Part shown: positions 1 to 7,500 of the stretch, in pieces
How positions within the stretch are numbered: position 1 is the first letter of the stretch
Layout of the letters: every line of letters begins with the position of its first letter
NCBI GenBank assembly: GCA_021773095.1
Contig: JAJFKR010000027.1
Location: 62,001-126,000 of the forward strand
Origin: Woeseiaceae bacterium
GTDB taxonomy: Bacteria > Pseudomonadota > Gammaproteobacteria > Steroidobacterales > Woeseiaceae
Direction of reading: 5' to 3'
Length of the DNA stretch: 64,000 bases
Made by a program: the position numbers and the translations under genes
The notes under the pieces: generated by a model
What the model was told of the DNA's origin: nothing
Database searches by the model: none
Seen by the model: the letters and a program-made list of their open reading frames with translations, nothing else

Positions 1-131
1 TGCATGCGGCTGTGCGCAAGAGATTATGGCTTGTGACGAAAGCGGTCGAGTGCATGAAAGCAAGCGGTCCGAGGATCAATGAAAGGACCATGGCCGAAAA
101 TTATGCAAAAGCGAGCGTGTCTCATGGCTAG
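1..131 (+). CDS. flhF: FlhF, C-terminal end (partial)
   Basis: The third forward frame is open from the window edge to a TAG at 129-131 and ends in a stretch of the form LVTKAVE...MA..YA, which resembles the tail of FlhF. FlhF is the SRP-type GTPase that places the polar flagellum. Only about 42 residues are present and no GTPase motif is visible, so the identity rests on this weak match and on the conserved order flhF-flhG-fliA. The stop overlaps the preferred flhG start by 8 bp, as expected for a coupled operon. Confidence 0.65.
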   Translation, partial: HAAVRKRLWLVTKAVECMKASGPRINERTMAENYAKASVSHG

Positions 132-1002
132 TACATCGCAATCCAATAGCCTGCGAAAGGCAATGCACCGCGCACCGGTAAAGGTCATCGCGGTCACCAG
201 CGGGAAAGGTGGCGTTGGCAAGACGAATGTCGCCGCCAATCTGGCTGTATCGCTGGGAGCGCTGAATCTTAACGTCATGTTGCTTGATGCCGATCTTAGT
301 CTGGCAAATGCCGATGTCTTACTGGGTCTGCAACCGCGCTTCAATTTGTCGCATGTCCTCAGCGGTGAAGTCGACCTCGATAGCACCATTCTGCGTGGAC
401 CCAAAAACATACGCATCGTCCCGGCGTCCTCTGGAACCAGGTCGCTGATCGACATTCCGGCTACGTCTCAGTCAATGGTCATCCAGGCTTTTTCAGATCT
501 ATCTGACCAACCCGATGTGCTCGTCATTGATACAGCCGCTGGAATATCAGAAAGCGTGGCGCGATTTGTCGGTGCCGCGCAACAGGCGGTTGTTGTCGTC
601 TGCGATGAGCCTGCCTCGATTACCGACGCTTATGCACTCATCAAGGTATTCAGCCGCGACTACGGGATTAACCATTTCGAAATTGTTACCAACCAGACAG
701 CGGACGAACCTCAGGGTCGGGTACTGTTCAACAAGCTCTGCAAAGTAGCAGATCAATATCTCGACGTCGTTCTGCGCCATCTTGGCAACATTCCTTACGA
801 CGAGTGGCTAAAGAAATCCGTTCAGCAACAGCGCTCAGTGGTTGACGCATACCCGAACAGCGATTCCGGTAAAGCATTCCAAAAGATTGCGACGGCCGTA
901 AATCTCGGTCGGACGCCAGGCGCCGTCAACGGCAACATTCAGTTCTTCTTTGAACGACTACTCCTCGATTCGAATTCGAACAGGGCGGGAGGGGTCGCAT
1001 GA
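124..1002 (+). CDS. flhG: FlhG (FleN/YlxH), MinD-like flagellar number regulator
   Basis: This is a 292-residue ParA/MinD-family ATPase with a deviant Walker A motif KGGVGKT at residues 28-34, a DADLSLAN segment, and the later DTAAGI Walker B region. In polar-flagellated gammaproteobacteria FlhG limits flagellum number, stimulates the FlhF GTPase and antagonises FleQ. In-frame ATGs also exist at 79 and 103; I prefer 124 because it overlaps the upstream stop and leaves a normal short tail before the P-loop. The end overlaps fliA by ATGA, so the genes are translationally coupled. Confidence 0.93.
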   Translation: MASTSQSNSLRKAMHRAPVKVIAVTSGKGGVGKTNVAANLAVSLGALNLNVMLLDADLSLANADVLLGLQPRFNLSHVLSGEVDLDSTILRGPKNIRIVPASSGTRSLIDIPATSQSMVIQAFSDLSDQPDVLVIDTAAGISESVARFVGAAQQAVVVVCDEPASITDAYALIKVFSRDYGINHFEIVTNQTADEPQGRVLFNKLCKVADQYLDVVLRHLGNIPYDEWLKKSVQQQRSVVDAYPNSDSGKAFQKIATAVNLGRTPGAVNGNIQFFFERLLLDSNSNRAGGVA

Positions 1003-1718
1003 ACGCCTATACCGATGTTGTGCCGTTAAGTTACGAATCTCACGATGAACTGGTGTCCCAAAACATTGGGCTTGTGAAACGCATTGCTTATCACCTTGTG
1101 ACACGTTTGCCGTCAACCATAGAGCTCAACGACCTGATGCAGACGGGCATGATTGGCCTGCTTGAGGCCGCGAGCAATTTCGATTCTTCCCGAGGAGCGA
1201 GTTTTGATACTTACGCGGGAATTCGCATACGCGGCGCAATGCTGGACGAAGTACGCAGGCACGACTGGACACCGAGATCGGTGCATCAAAAGCAAAGGAT
1301 GGTCGCCGAAGCTATTCGCAAGATCGAAGGGGAAACAGGGCAGGCCGCTAGCGGTAAAGAGATCGCAGCCAGGCTCGACATTTCACTCGAGGAATACCAT
1401 GACATTCTAGGCGACACGGCAGGTTGCCGTCTCTTTAGTCTCGACGCATCGCTGGATGATCCTGGCTATGGGCGCGATATACCCGCATCTAACCTGGATA
1501 CGCCGGCAGAGGCGTTTAAGCATGGTCAGTTACGTGAGGAGGTTGCGCAGGCGATACGAAAGCTGCCCGAGCGCGAGCAAATGGTTATGTCGCTCTATTA
1601 CGAGCGCGAACTGAACCTGAAAGAAATTGGCGAGGTACTGGGCGTGAGCGAATCACGGGTATGTCAGATTCACGGGCAGGCGTTGATTCGCTTGCGTGCC
1701 GCTGTAGATATTTCATGA
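999..1718 (+). CDS. fliA: FliA, flagellar sigma factor sigma-28
   Basis: This is a 239-residue sigma-70-family factor of normal FliA length. Region 2 shows the sigma-28 signature (DLMQTGMIGLLEA, then SFDTYAGIRIRGAMLDE). Region 4 has an HTH with ERELNLKEIGEVLGVSESRV. FliA directs late flagellar, motor and chemotaxis genes. Its start overlaps the flhG stop (ATGA at 999-1002). Three FliA-type promoters found in this window (5576-5602, 6827-6853, 9783-9809) give it obvious local targets. cheY and cheZ, which often follow fliA, are not here. Confidence 0.96.
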   Translation: MNAYTDVVPLSYESHDELVSQNIGLVKRIAYHLVTRLPSTIELNDLMQTGMIGLLEAASNFDSSRGASFDTYAGIRIRGAMLDEVRRHDWTPRSVHQKQRMVAEAIRKIEGETGQAASGKEIAARLDISLEEYHDILGDTAGCRLFSLDASLDDPGYGRDIPASNLDTPAEAFKHGQLREEVAQAIRKLPEREQMVMSLYYERELNLKEIGEVLGVSESRVCQIHGQALIRLRAAVDIS

Positions 1719-1731
1719 GGGAGTAAGAGCT

Positions 1732-1905
1732 GTGTCCGACCCACTATCTGGAATCAAGACTGTCAGACCGACATACCCGGTTAAACCGGTCCAGCCGATC
1801 AATAAGGATCGCAAATCCGGCAAGCGTCACTCGGACAGGCCGACTCCGGAAAAGAGCAAGACGGATGATGATGAAATCGCACCACAAATTGATGAGTACG
1901 TATGA
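1732..1905 (+). CDS. Small hydrophilic protein of unknown function, 57 aa
   Basis: A GTG start at 1732 with a good Shine-Dalgarno (AGGGAG, 8 nt upstream) opens a 57-codon frame. The product is hydrophilic, rich in Pro, Lys and Asp, with basic central and acidic C-terminal parts (begins MSDPLSGIKTV, ends QIDEYV), no membrane segment and no family that I recognise. It starts 13 bp after fliA, and its stop overlaps the next start by ATGA (1902-1905). This tight packing is the main support for it being real. A role in flagellar regulation is only suggested by position. Confidence 0.7.
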   Translation: MSDPLSGIKTVRPTYPVKPVQPINKDRKSGKRHSDRPTPEKSKTDDDEIAPQIDEYV

Positions 1906-2327
1906 TGATTGATGCTAATTTTCCACTCTATGCACTGCTAATCGCAAATTCCGTATTACTGGCGGCGGCTGTACTGACCATCGTACGCTTCAGGCGCATG
2001 TTTAGAGAATCCGCGAAATTCTGGAATAGCCCGAATGGGGCCGCAATTCAGATGCGGTGTCCCACACAGCAAGAGCAAAGCAAACTGATTATTCACGAAA
2101 TCGCTGTCTTGCAAAGGTCAGTCGCGAAACTCTGTGAGCGGGAGCGGACACCGGTGCAACCGCTACCCAACAAATTGCCGCTCAGACACGCGGTGCGCAT
2201 GGCCAGGCACGGAGCCAGTATCGAAGACCTGACCAAAGGATGTGGGCTGAATACGGGCGAGGCCCGACTAATGAGAAAGCTCCATGGTGGACACGCTATG
2301 CCAGGTGTCGACACGACGGTCCAATAG
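1902..2327 (+). CDS. DUF2802 membrane-anchored protein
   Basis: This is a 141-residue protein with one N-terminal membrane segment (about residues 8-27) and a C-terminal DUF2802 signature: a HAVRMARHGASIEDL helix followed by CGLNTGEARLMRKLHG. DUF2802 proteins are usually encoded in flagellar/chemotaxis loci, often near cheW in pseudomonads; their function is unknown. The start overlaps the preceding small gene by ATGA. The Shine-Dalgarno of the next gene (AGGAGG) overlaps this gene's stop. Confidence 0.8.
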   Translation: MMIDANFPLYALLIANSVLLAAAVLTIVRFRRMFRESAKFWNSPNGAAIQMRCPTQQEQSKLIIHEIAVLQRSVAKLCERERTPVQPLPNKLPLRHAVRMARHGASIEDLTKGCGLNTGEARLMRKLHGGHAMPGVDTTVQ

Positions 2328-2338
2328 GAGGAAACGCC

Positions 2339-3187
2339 ATGACCGACAAAGAAGAATTCCGTTTTGTCAGCCTGCTGGCCAGAGAGCTTGGGTCAAACAA
2401 GATCAGCCTGCCATCACTACCGGACGTCGTTACCCGCATTCAGTTGCTTCTCGAAGAGGACAGTTGCGACTTCGAAAAAGTCGGTAGCCTCATAAGGGTC
2501 GATCCCATTCTGGTTTCACGTTTGTTCGTTTTTGCGAACTCGGCACTCCACAATCGGGCCGGAACGAATACTGATTCACTCGACGTCGCGATCGGTCGCC
2601 TCGGATTTGAGCTGGTTCGTAATACGGCAGTCTCGATGGCGGTAGAGCAACTATTGCTCGGCGAACAGCACAAAGAAATCGCGCCGCAGTTGCGCAGCAT
2701 CTGGGCACGAAGTATGAAGCGGTCAACAATGGCGCATGTACTCGCAAGCCGGCGCAAGGAAGTCAGTTCGGAAACCGCGTATCTCTGCGGGCTGTTTCAC
2801 GATGTGGGTCAGCTATACATTCTCACCAAAGCAAAGGATTTCCCGACACTCCTTGGTGATGCGGAGTCTTTACGGTCGGTTCTCGATAAATGGCGCGGGC
2901 CGACCGGCAAAAGTATTGTCGAAGCCTGGGGTTTTCCGAAAACCGTTTGCGAATCGGTGGATCCAGCCGAGTTTTTCGTCGAGCGAACGAATTTCACTCC
3001 GACTTTGGTCGATGTAATCTACGTCGCAGAGCTGTTGCTTGATGCGGGCGACGCCAACCCGCCGGACCTCGACGAGAATCCGCATTTTGAGAGGCTGGGC
3101 GTTAGCTCGGATTCCTTAGCGGAGATCATGCAGGCTTACAACGACAAATTGCAGTCGTCTCAGCAGTCACTTGCAGAGGCGAGTTAA
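2339..3187 (+). CDS. HDOD-domain signalling protein
   Basis: This 282-residue protein begins at an ATG 7 nt after a near-perfect Shine-Dalgarno (AGGAGG), although the frame is open further upstream. Residues about 20-220 form an HDOD domain (LPSLPDVVTRIQ, IRVDPILVSRLF, CGLFHDVGQLY). HDOD proteins are non-catalytic relatives of HD phosphohydrolases and act as scaffolds in motility, biofilm and c-di-GMP circuits. It is the last gene of the flhF-flhG-fliA run and is convergent with the pilZ gene, 18 bp away. Confidence 0.88.
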   Translation: MTDKEEFRFVSLLARELGSNKISLPSLPDVVTRIQLLLEEDSCDFEKVGSLIRVDPILVSRLFVFANSALHNRAGTNTDSLDVAIGRLGFELVRNTAVSMAVEQLLLGEQHKEIAPQLRSIWARSMKRSTMAHVLASRRKEVSSETAYLCGLFHDVGQLYILTKAKDFPTLLGDAESLRSVLDKWRGPTGKSIVEAWGFPKTVCESVDPAEFFVERTNFTPTLVDVIYVAELLLDAGDANPPDLDENPHFERLGVSSDSLAEIMQAYNDKLQSSQQSLAEAS

Positions 3188-3205
3188 AGTCCGAAGGCTG
3201 GATGC

Positions 3206-3838
3206 TTAGTCCTGCATCGCGTCCAGATCGAGTCGCCGCATGCGCAATGTCTCTGATTCGCGATCGAACAGATGCTGGATCAAGAACTCCTTTTGGGCGG
3301 ACTTCATGCCGTGAAACTCAACGGCAATTCCGAACGGTCGATCGACATCTTTGTCGCTGGGTGGGTCGACGTGGCGCACGACCTGACAGAATGTCTCGAA
3401 GTATCGATTGTCAGACTCGAGTAGAAAGCGCAGCGACAGCTTTGTGCCAATGGCATGGTTTTCTGCGCAAGGGAAAGCCAGTCCGTCGGCGCCAACGGCA
3501 CAGGTCAGGGGCGTGGTTTGGGCGAGCTCGGACTTGGATTCTCGCATCTCCGGAAGTTGTTGTATGATGGCGTTGATTTTCTCGTTCAAAATGCTAAGAC
3601 ATTCTCCAACCGGACTCGCTTCGGCTCGCATTAAATACAGTTTTTGGTCAAGACGTGTGTCGAGGTCCAGTAATACGGATCGCAAGCCGTCGCTGCCCTG
3701 AGTGCGCATTTTCCGGCGCTCAAGTCCGTCGTGAAATTCGCGGTCGCTAATAACATCGCATTTCAGGTAGACCGTTTCCTTGATACGGAAGGAGCGTCGA
3801 TCATCCACGTTGTGATCAGTCTTCGGGTCGCTATTCAT
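3206..3838 (-). CDS. PilZ-type c-di-GMP receptor with helical insertion
   Basis: This 210-residue protein carries the PilZ arginine motif near the N-terminus (DRRSFR, residues about 12-17) and the second PilZ box much later (VGADGLAF, about residue 115). In ordinary PilZ domains these boxes are 20-30 residues apart; here about 95 mostly helical residues separate them. The second box reads VGADG rather than NxSxxG. The start overlaps the pomB stop by 8 bp, so it belongs to the pomA-pomB operon and could couple c-di-GMP to the motor. The PilZ call is good; ligand binding is uncertain because of the altered second box. Confidence 0.75.
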   Translation of the reverse strand: MNSDPKTDHNVDDRRSFRIKETVYLKCDVISDREFHDGLERRKMRTQGSDGLRSVLLDLDTRLDQKLYLMRAEASPVGECLSILNEKINAIIQQLPEMRESKSELAQTTPLTCAVGADGLAFPCAENHAIGTKLSLRFLLESDNRYFETFCQVVRHVDPPSDKDVDRPFGIAVEFHGMKSAQKEFLIQHLFDRESETLRMRRLDLDAMQD

Positions 3839-4703
3839 CGTCTCGGTTCTCCATCACTGTCGAACTTACCAGTTCCTCAGTGATACTCAGTTTTTGCAGC
3901 ACGTCATGATCGTTACCGCGTACGATGCTGATATCGACGCGGCGATTTTTGGCGCGATTCTCTATCGTAATATTGTCGGCAACCGGTCGCGTGTCTGCGT
4001 GTCCGGTGACCACAAATCGATCATCATCGAGTGCGGAAGCCTGCAGTAATTCGTGTGCCACAGACACCGCACGGGAAGTGGATAGCTCCCAATTGGAGCG
4101 GAATCGACCGTTTGAAATTGGCACGTCGTCAGTATGTCCGGAGACCATCACCGAGCCACTGTTTTCATCGATAAGCCCGGCTATTTTTCGCAGTACCGGA
4201 ATAAATGTCGGCCGAACGTCTGCACGACCCGATTCAAATGACGCGTTTTCCAGGATATGAATGACTATCTTCATACCCTCGGTTTTGACGGCAACATCGC
4301 CGTCCGAAATCTCGTTTTGGAGAGCCGCGCGAATTCTACGGGCCTGTTCTTCCGTATCATCCTTATCACGTTTTTCGCGGTTCATTGCGTCAAGCGTGTT
4401 TTTGTTTGAATCGATAGTAAATTGCTTGATCATGTTCAGCGCTGTCGGTTCCGGCCTGCCGGGACTGAATTCCTGGGCGACGACGCTAGTGCCTTTCGGA
4501 ATGGTCCGTACCTCGATTTCAGCTTGCACTCCAAAGGCATCCTTCATGGAACCAGACAGCTGTTTGAATTTCGCGGCATCCATCTCTGAGAATGCGAGTA
4601 ACAAAACGAAGAAACACATCAACAAAGTCATTAGGTCGGCGAACGTCATCACCCAGGCGGGGATACTCCGGCTTTCGGGTGCTTCCGGCGCCTCGTCAGA
4701 CAT
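3831..4703 (-). CDS. pomB: PomB, sodium-driven flagellar stator subunit B
   Basis: This is a 290-residue MotB-family protein. The N-terminal plug/TM segment contains the ion-binding aspartate (TFADLMTLLMCFFVLL, Asp at about residue 23), followed by MDAAKFKQLSGSMKDAFGVQ and IPKGTSVVAQEF, which match PomB of Vibrio closely. The C-terminal OmpA-like peptidoglycan-binding domain has VSGHTDDVPI and SNWELSTSRA. The PomB-like sequence points to sodium coupling rather than proton coupling. It lies 23 bp downstream of pomA. Confidence 0.94.
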   Translation of the reverse strand: MSDEAPEAPESRSIPAWVMTFADLMTLLMCFFVLLLAFSEMDAAKFKQLSGSMKDAFGVQAEIEVRTIPKGTSVVAQEFSPGRPEPTALNMIKQFTIDSNKNTLDAMNREKRDKDDTEEQARRIRAALQNEISDGDVAVKTEGMKIVIHILENASFESGRADVRPTFIPVLRKIAGLIDENSGSVMVSGHTDDVPISNGRFRSNWELSTSRAVSVAHELLQASALDDDRFVVTGHADTRPVADNITIENRAKNRRVDISIVRGNDHDVLQKLSITEELVSSTVMENRDDE

Positions 4704-4726
4704 GATGTCTTCCGGAAATAGTCATC

Positions 4727-5497
4727 CTATTCCTCGTCCTCTTCGATGGTTCGTTTGGATTTGGGCAGGTAGGTTTCCAGCATGCTCTCAATCACACGCG
4801 GATTTTGACCGCCTTGAACGCCTAGTAACGCGTCGATGACCAATGACTTGCTGACATTTTCTTCCCGGCTACGCACGCCAAGCTTGTCGGCAATGGGCAG
4901 TGCGAACATGGTTGCGACGATCGCTCCGTACAGTGTTGTCAGCAATGCAACGGCCATGGCCGGGCCGATTTGCTTTGGGTCATCCATGTTCGCCAACATC
5001 TGTACGAGGCCGATCAGTGTTCCGATCATGCCCATTGCGGGGCCCACGTCGCCGATTGCTTTGAAGATACTCTGGCCGTCGTTGTGTCTTTGCAGTGTCA
5101 GATTCTTGTCCTTCATCAGCATCGAACGGACGACATCGGCCGGATGTCCATCAATCAAAAGTCCCAGCCCGTTTTTCATGAAATCATCGGGTACCTCGGC
5201 ATCTTCCAGTGCCAGTAATCCGCCCTTGCGGGCCGTCTTGGCGAGCTCAATGGCTTTTTCAATGAGTTGCTCGGGGGAAGAGGGTTTGTGCAAAAACGCC
5301 TTAACCGCAATTGAAGCGGCTCCCAGGAACTCACTGAGGCTGAACTTCATCATGGTGACCATCACGGTGCCGCCAAGAACTACGGCCAGCGACGGCCCGT
5401 TGACGAAGGTACTCGCGGAACCGCCAAGCATGATTGACGTCAATACGACGGCGAATGCGCCGAAAAGGCCAATAAGTGTCGCCAGATCCAAGTTCAT
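4727..5497 (-). CDS. pomA: PomA, sodium-driven flagellar stator subunit A
   Basis: This 256-residue MotA/PomA-family protein has four predicted membrane segments (about residues 5-25, 33-53, 150-170 and 182-202) and a long cytoplasmic loop between TM2 and TM3. The conserved GDVGPAMGMIGTLIGLVQML and DPKQIGPAMAVALLTTLYGA segments line the ion channel. It is first in the operon pomA-pomB-pilZ and is preceded by a sigma-28 promoter match (5576-5602), which fits late expression with the rest of the flagellum. Confidence 0.95.
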   Translation of the reverse strand: MNLDLATLIGLFGAFAVVLTSIMLGGSASTFVNGPSLAVVLGGTVMVTMMKFSLSEFLGAASIAVKAFLHKPSSPEQLIEKAIELAKTARKGGLLALEDAEVPDDFMKNGLGLLIDGHPADVVRSMLMKDKNLTLQRHNDGQSIFKAIGDVGPAMGMIGTLIGLVQMLANMDDPKQIGPAMAVALLTTLYGAIVATMFALPIADKLGVRSREENVSKSLVIDALLGVQGGQNPRVIESMLETYLPKSKRTIEEDEE

Positions 5498-5575
5498 TTC
5501 CTCCGTTCATTCGGACGCTCGTTACCGTGGCTGGTGGGCCGGCAGGGATACGAGAATGCGATAGCGCTATACAAC

Positions 5576-5602
5576 TTATCGGCAGACTTCGCCGGCTCTT
5601 TA
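5576..5602 (-). promoter_or_regulatory. Sigma-28 (FliA) promoter of pomA-pomB-pilZ
   Basis: On the minus strand a -35 box TAAAGAGC (5602-5595) is followed after exactly 11 bp by a -10 box GCCGATAA (5583-5576). The FliA consensus is TAAAGTTT-N11-GCCGATAA: the -10 box matches 8/8 and the first five bases of the -35 box match. The likely start site is near 5569, about 70 bp before pomA. Confidence 0.85.
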
Positions 5603-5635
5603 GAGTTCAGATGCCAAATAAGCGGCCAATGATCA

Positions 5636-6754
5636 CTATTTTGCGATCGCCGGTAAGTATTCTGCACAATCGCGGCCAGCCGCTTTGGCCTGGTAAAGGG
5701 CTTTGTCCGCCCGCACAACGAGCGACTCGACGGAATCTGCGTCCGCGATCTCGGTATAGCCCGCAGAACAGGTTACGGTCGTGCATTTGTCCGCGTAGGG
5801 CACTGGCACCGATTTCATCTGATCGAAGAAGCGCTCAATAAGGCTTCTCGATTGAGCGGCTGTGGTGTCATTGAGAATAATGGCGAATTCGTCACCCCCG
5901 TAGCGGGCGACGATGTCACTCTTGCGAATAAATGATCGTTCCAGACATTCGCCGACAGACCGTAATACGTCGTCGCCTGAAGAATGTCCCCACTTGTCGT
6001 TAATCAACTTGAAGTTATCGATGTCTAGCATCACCAATGTGATTGGTTGCTTCAATATGAAGTAGCTATTGACGCTCCGTGTAATCGCAGCATCGAACGC
6101 CCCACGGTTAAAGACCTCTGTCAGCGTATCGCGCTTCATTTCCTCGCGAACGACCACCAGGTCATTACGCAGGTTTGACATGCGGTCATTGAGAGCCCGA
6201 ATCTGATTTTCGTAACTCCGTTTCTGCTCTGTGAATGTCTTGCCGACACTCTCGATCGATTTCTGTAACGCCACTCTTATTTCCGGGAGTGCACCTTTAC
6301 CAACCGCACGGTCTATGACATCGAGACTTTGTTTGACGGATTGCTCGGTATCCAGATCGCGCTGACCTATATCGCGCAGTCCCGAAACCAGATCTTCAAC
6401 ACAGGTCCGATAGTTCTGTACTCGACTGGTGACAAATTCTTTCTCGTTCTGGCGACGGTCAATGAAGAATCGCCGGACCTGGCCCCACTCACGCGCACCG
6501 TCGGATGACTGACTAATATCGGCCGATGGCACGGCGGCACCATTTTCAATGTGCCTCGCAAACTCATCGCATTGCCCCGCAAAATCAGACGAATCGGCTT
6601 CGTCCTCAAGCGGGAAGGACTCGCTTCCCATTGTCCGAACTACACACTCCAAAGTGTCCAGTGCACCGTCCGTAATCTCGTCGTCGTTACTGCTGGTCAG
6701 GGTCCGTTCCTCCTCCTGCGCTGTGTCGGCAAATAAATTACGTACGAAGTTCAT
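5636..6754 (-). CDS. GGDEF diguanylate cyclase, soluble
   Basis: This 372-residue protein makes c-di-GMP. The C-terminal third has LMLDIDNFKLINDKWGH-type residues (metal and substrate binding), an inhibitory I-site RKSD, and the active-site RYGGDEF. The first 200 residues are acidic then helical with a coiled coil (about 180-225) and no membrane segment or known sensor. The ATG at 6754 has a good Shine-Dalgarno (CAGGAG); an upstream in-frame ATG at 6808 lacks one. It is separated from pomA by 138 bp and has its own FliA-type promoter (6827-6853). Confidence 0.92.
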   Translation of the reverse strand: MNFVRNLFADTAQEEERTLTSSNDDEITDGALDTLECVVRTMGSESFPLEDEADSSDFAGQCDEFARHIENGAAVPSADISQSSDGAREWGQVRRFFIDRRQNEKEFVTSRVQNYRTCVEDLVSGLRDIGQRDLDTEQSVKQSLDVIDRAVGKGALPEIRVALQKSIESVGKTFTEQKRSYENQIRALNDRMSNLRNDLVVVREEMKRDTLTEVFNRGAFDAAITRSVNSYFILKQPITLVMLDIDNFKLINDKWGHSSGDDVLRSVGECLERSFIRKSDIVARYGGDEFAIILNDTTAAQSRSLIERFFDQMKSVPVPYADKCTTVTCSAGYTEIADADSVESLVVRADKALYQAKAAGRDCAEYLPAIAK

Positions 6755-6826
6755 TCCAAAACACTCCTGCCCCGATGTCATCATCAAAGCGGCTGAATTC
6801 ATTAACAAAGATGCTCGTTCTCCGGG

Positions 6827-6853
6827 GTATCGACGTATGAGCGCAAACCTTTA
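6827..6853 (-). promoter_or_regulatory. Sigma-28 (FliA) promoter of the diguanylate cyclase
   Basis: On the minus strand TAAAGGTT (6853-6846) is followed after exactly 11 bp by GTCGATAC (6834-6827). Against TAAAGTTT-N11-GCCGATAA this is 7/8 and 6/8. The predicted start site, near 6820, is about 65 bp before the gene start at 6754. Confidence 0.72.
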
Positions 6854-6960
6854 GCGCGTCGTTGACCTTCTGCAGGCCATCCAATAACTGCCTTGGCAGT
6901 CGATTGCCGCGACGATTCGTAAGTCTCAGTAAATACTTAGAAAAAAGCAAAATCCATCGT

Positions 6961-6989
6961 TTGCAAAGAAACGTGAAAAACGCTAATAT
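6961..6989 (+). promoter_or_regulatory. Possible sigma-70 promoter toward fleQ
   Basis: TTGCAA (6961-6966), a 17-bp spacer and TAATAT (6984-6989) give a moderate sigma-70 match about 240 bp before fleQ. FleQ-type master genes are commonly sigma-70 dependent. Other weak matches exist in this A+T-rich stretch. Confidence 0.25.
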
Positions 6990-7230
6990 CGACCGATAAT
7001 TATGAATTATCAAGTAGTTACGGTTCAGGGACGGAAATTTCGGTGAAGATTAATGGCGCAATGAGAGCGCTGGCGACAAATTGAACGATTTGGGTGTTAC
7101 GCAAAAACGTAATATGGGAAAAATCGAACAAATATGAAGCAATATCACGAAATCGGGCCGGAAAGATCGCATACTCCCGTCGAAGCTCGATGGACCTCTG
7201 GCATCAAATACGAATCCTCAGGTCGATGTC

Positions 7231-7500
7231 ATGATCGGTGAACGCCTGATCATGGTCATAGAGGGAAGCGAGGCTCGCGGTCAAAACCTCAAAGAGCTAA
7301 TGGAATTCATGGACGCGCCAAAGGTCCGTATTTCCGGACCGGACAACTGGCGCAAGCGACTGGGAGACTGCCGTTTGGCGGCCATTTTTCTGGGCGACGA
7401 TCTCAAACAGGATGTTATCGATCGAGTCATTGTTGACGTTGGTGAGTTTGATCCCAACACGCCGATCGTAATGGTGTCTGCGAGTGAGGTGGGCAGTTAA
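7231..7500 (+). CDS. fleQ: FleQ, receiver-like N-terminal part (frame-split)
   Basis: This 89-codon frame encodes the first four strands of a FleQ-type degenerate receiver domain (RLIMVIEGSEARGQNLKELM, then [10 protein letters not shown]) and stops at TAA 7498-7500. The missing end of the domain (about [20 protein letters not shown]) is encoded in the +1 frame, which continues into the AAA+ part. The frame change must fall between 7472 and 7500, because the second frame has a stop at 7469-7471. In other bacteria FleQ is one protein. This could be a natural mutation, an assembly error, recoding, or two coupled polypeptides. Confidence 0.8.
   Translation: MIGERLIMVIEGSEARGQNLKELMEFMDAPKVRISGPDNWRKRLGDCRLAAIFLGDDLKQDVIDRVIVDVGEFDPNTPIVMVSASEVGS

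Larger units (their letters stand above)
6755..7230. other. 476-bp divergent intergenic region
   Basis: This A+T-rich stretch lies between the diguanylate cyclase (minus) and fleQ (plus). It holds the sigma-28 promoter at 6827-6853 and a possible sigma-70 promoter at 6961-6989. Between about 6990 and 7230 I see runs of A and T but no convincing gene, repeat or RNA. A 91-codon minus-strand frame crosses the cyclase start and looks like chance. Confidence 0.6.

Noticed and set aside
4836-5564. 242-codon plus-strand frame across pomA
   Set aside because: It is the shadow of pomA; composition is Ser/Thr-rich as expected from the reverse of a membrane gene.
6738-7013. 91-codon minus-strand frame over the diguanylate cyclase start
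   Set aside because: It overlaps the cyclase's start, its Shine-Dalgarno and its sigma-28 promoter, and has no recognisable feature.
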